Source: Acidimicrobiales bacterium
GTDB taxonomy: Bacteria > Actinomycetota > Acidimicrobiia > Acidimicrobiales > RAAP-2
DNA length: 6,017 nucleotides
Assembly (NCBI GenBank): GCA_017882985.1
Contig: JADGOK010000067.1
Location: 1-6,017, forward strand
Direction: 5' to 3'
The notes beneath the pieces are model-generated. The model searched no databases. It was not told the origin of the DNA and saw only the letters and a list, made by a program, of their open reading frames with translations. Position numbers and translations under genes: made by a program. The stretch's first letter is position 1; each line of letters opens with the position of its first letter. Positions 5,460 to 6,017 of the stretch are shown one piece after another.

Positions 5460-6017
5460 TCGCCCGCCACGTACTCAATGACGCCGTGGCGGTGCAGGTC
5501 GCGGGCGACCCGAACGCTCCGCGCGCGTTGATCGTCCTCCAAGAGGCCTTTGGCGTGAACGACCACATCCGCTCACTCGTCGAGATGTTCGCCCGCGAGG
5601 GTTATTACGCCGTCGCGCCCGAGCTCTTTCACCGCACCGGCTCGCCCGAAGTCCCCTACGACGACTTCCCCTCAGCCATGACGTCGCTCAGCACACTCAG
5701 CTACGAGGGGCTCTACGAGGACCTCGTCGCGACGAGCGAGTTCCTGCGCGAGGCGGGATTCCCCTGCGCGTCCATTGGCGTCGTCGGCTACTGCATGGGC
5801 GGTTCGGTCGCGTTCTTCGCGGCGACCCTCGGTATCGTCGGCGCCGCCGCCAGTTACTACGGCGGAGGCGTCGCGACGGGTCGCTTCGGACTCGAATCGC
5901 TACTCGATCTCGCGCCGTCGCTGCAGTGCCCCTGGACGGGTTTCTACGGCGACCTCGACAAGGGCATTCCCGTCGATCAGGTCGAAGCACTGCGAAAGGC
6001 GACGAACGCCACTGGCG
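5456..6017 (+). CDS. dienelactone hydrolase family protein (partial, C-terminus off window)
   Basis: An alpha/beta-hydrolase of the dienelactone hydrolase (carboxymethylenebutenolidase) family; 187 codons are visible of a usual 220-250. The start is MIARHVLNDAVAVQVAGD, the ATG sharing ATGA with the stop of the Rv2466c-like gene, so translation is probably coupled. Family residues are Glu30 in LQEAFGVN, the nucleophile Cys113 in GYCMGG, and Asp168 in YGDLDKGIP; the catalytic His lies beyond the right edge. YYGGG (134-138) is also typical. The Cys nucleophile with the upstream Glu distinguishes it from Ser esterases. No aromatic-degradation genes are visible nearby, so chlorocatechol breakdown should not be assumed; many relatives act on unknown esters or lactones. 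Confidence 0.9.
   Translation, partial: MIARHVLNDAVAVQVAGDPNAPRALIVLQEAFGVNDHIRSLVEMFAREGYYAVAPELFHRTGSPEVPYDDFPSAMTSLSTLSYEGLYEDLVATSEFLREAGFPCASIGVVGYCMGGSVAFFAATLGIVGAAASYYGGGVATGRFGLESLLDLAPSLQCPWTGFYGDLDKGIPVDQVEALRKATNATG

Noticed and set aside
5697..5990. A 97-codon minus-strand frame opposite the dienelactone hydrolase gene
   Set aside because: The translation is almost entirely Arg, Ser and Pro, typical of an antisense shadow of a GC-rich gene.

Overview
The window is GC-rich and tightly packed, and looks like ordinary chromosome rather than a mobile island. I see no transposase, integrase, phage gene, CRISPR array, tRNA or rRNA. MurT/GatD-type peptidoglycan amidation genes, a close relative of the mycobacterial mycothiol-dependent nitroreductase Rv2466c, and promoters that appear to give leaderless mRNAs all point to an actinomycete-type bacterium (Actinomycetota). 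I cannot place it at class level with confidence.

Layout. Positions 1-1684 on the minus strand hold a two-gene operon, murT then gatD, which overlap by 7 nt; gatD runs off the left edge. The only real intergenic stretch is about 1685-1870. It contains a perfect 14-bp inverted repeat with a T-rich flank on the murT side. It also contains a clear lysR promoter with a consensus TATAAT placed so that the transcript would start at or next to the ATG, and two ATC-N9-GAT boxes of the LysR-type regulator kind spaced 31 bp apart.

From 1871 to the right edge, five genes run on the plus strand: a LysR-type regulator, a short AlkA-like DNA glycosylase, an M20 metallopeptidase of the carnosinase-like branch, an Rv2466c-like DsbA-fold protein, and a dienelactone hydrolase cut by the right edge. 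Gaps are 7, 10 and 11 nt, and the last pair shares a 4-nt ATGA overlap.

How they may work together. MurT/GatD amidates D-Glu of lipid II and is functionally separate from the rest. The rightward genes may be partly co-transcribed. DNA alkylation repair, thiol-dependent reduction and a broad-specificity hydrolase would fit general handling of reactive compounds, but that is inference from proximity only. The most informative parts are the divergent control region, the repeated TANNNT-N7-ATG arrangement, and loss of the second active-site cysteine in the Rv2466c-like protein. I do not see a wholly new system here.
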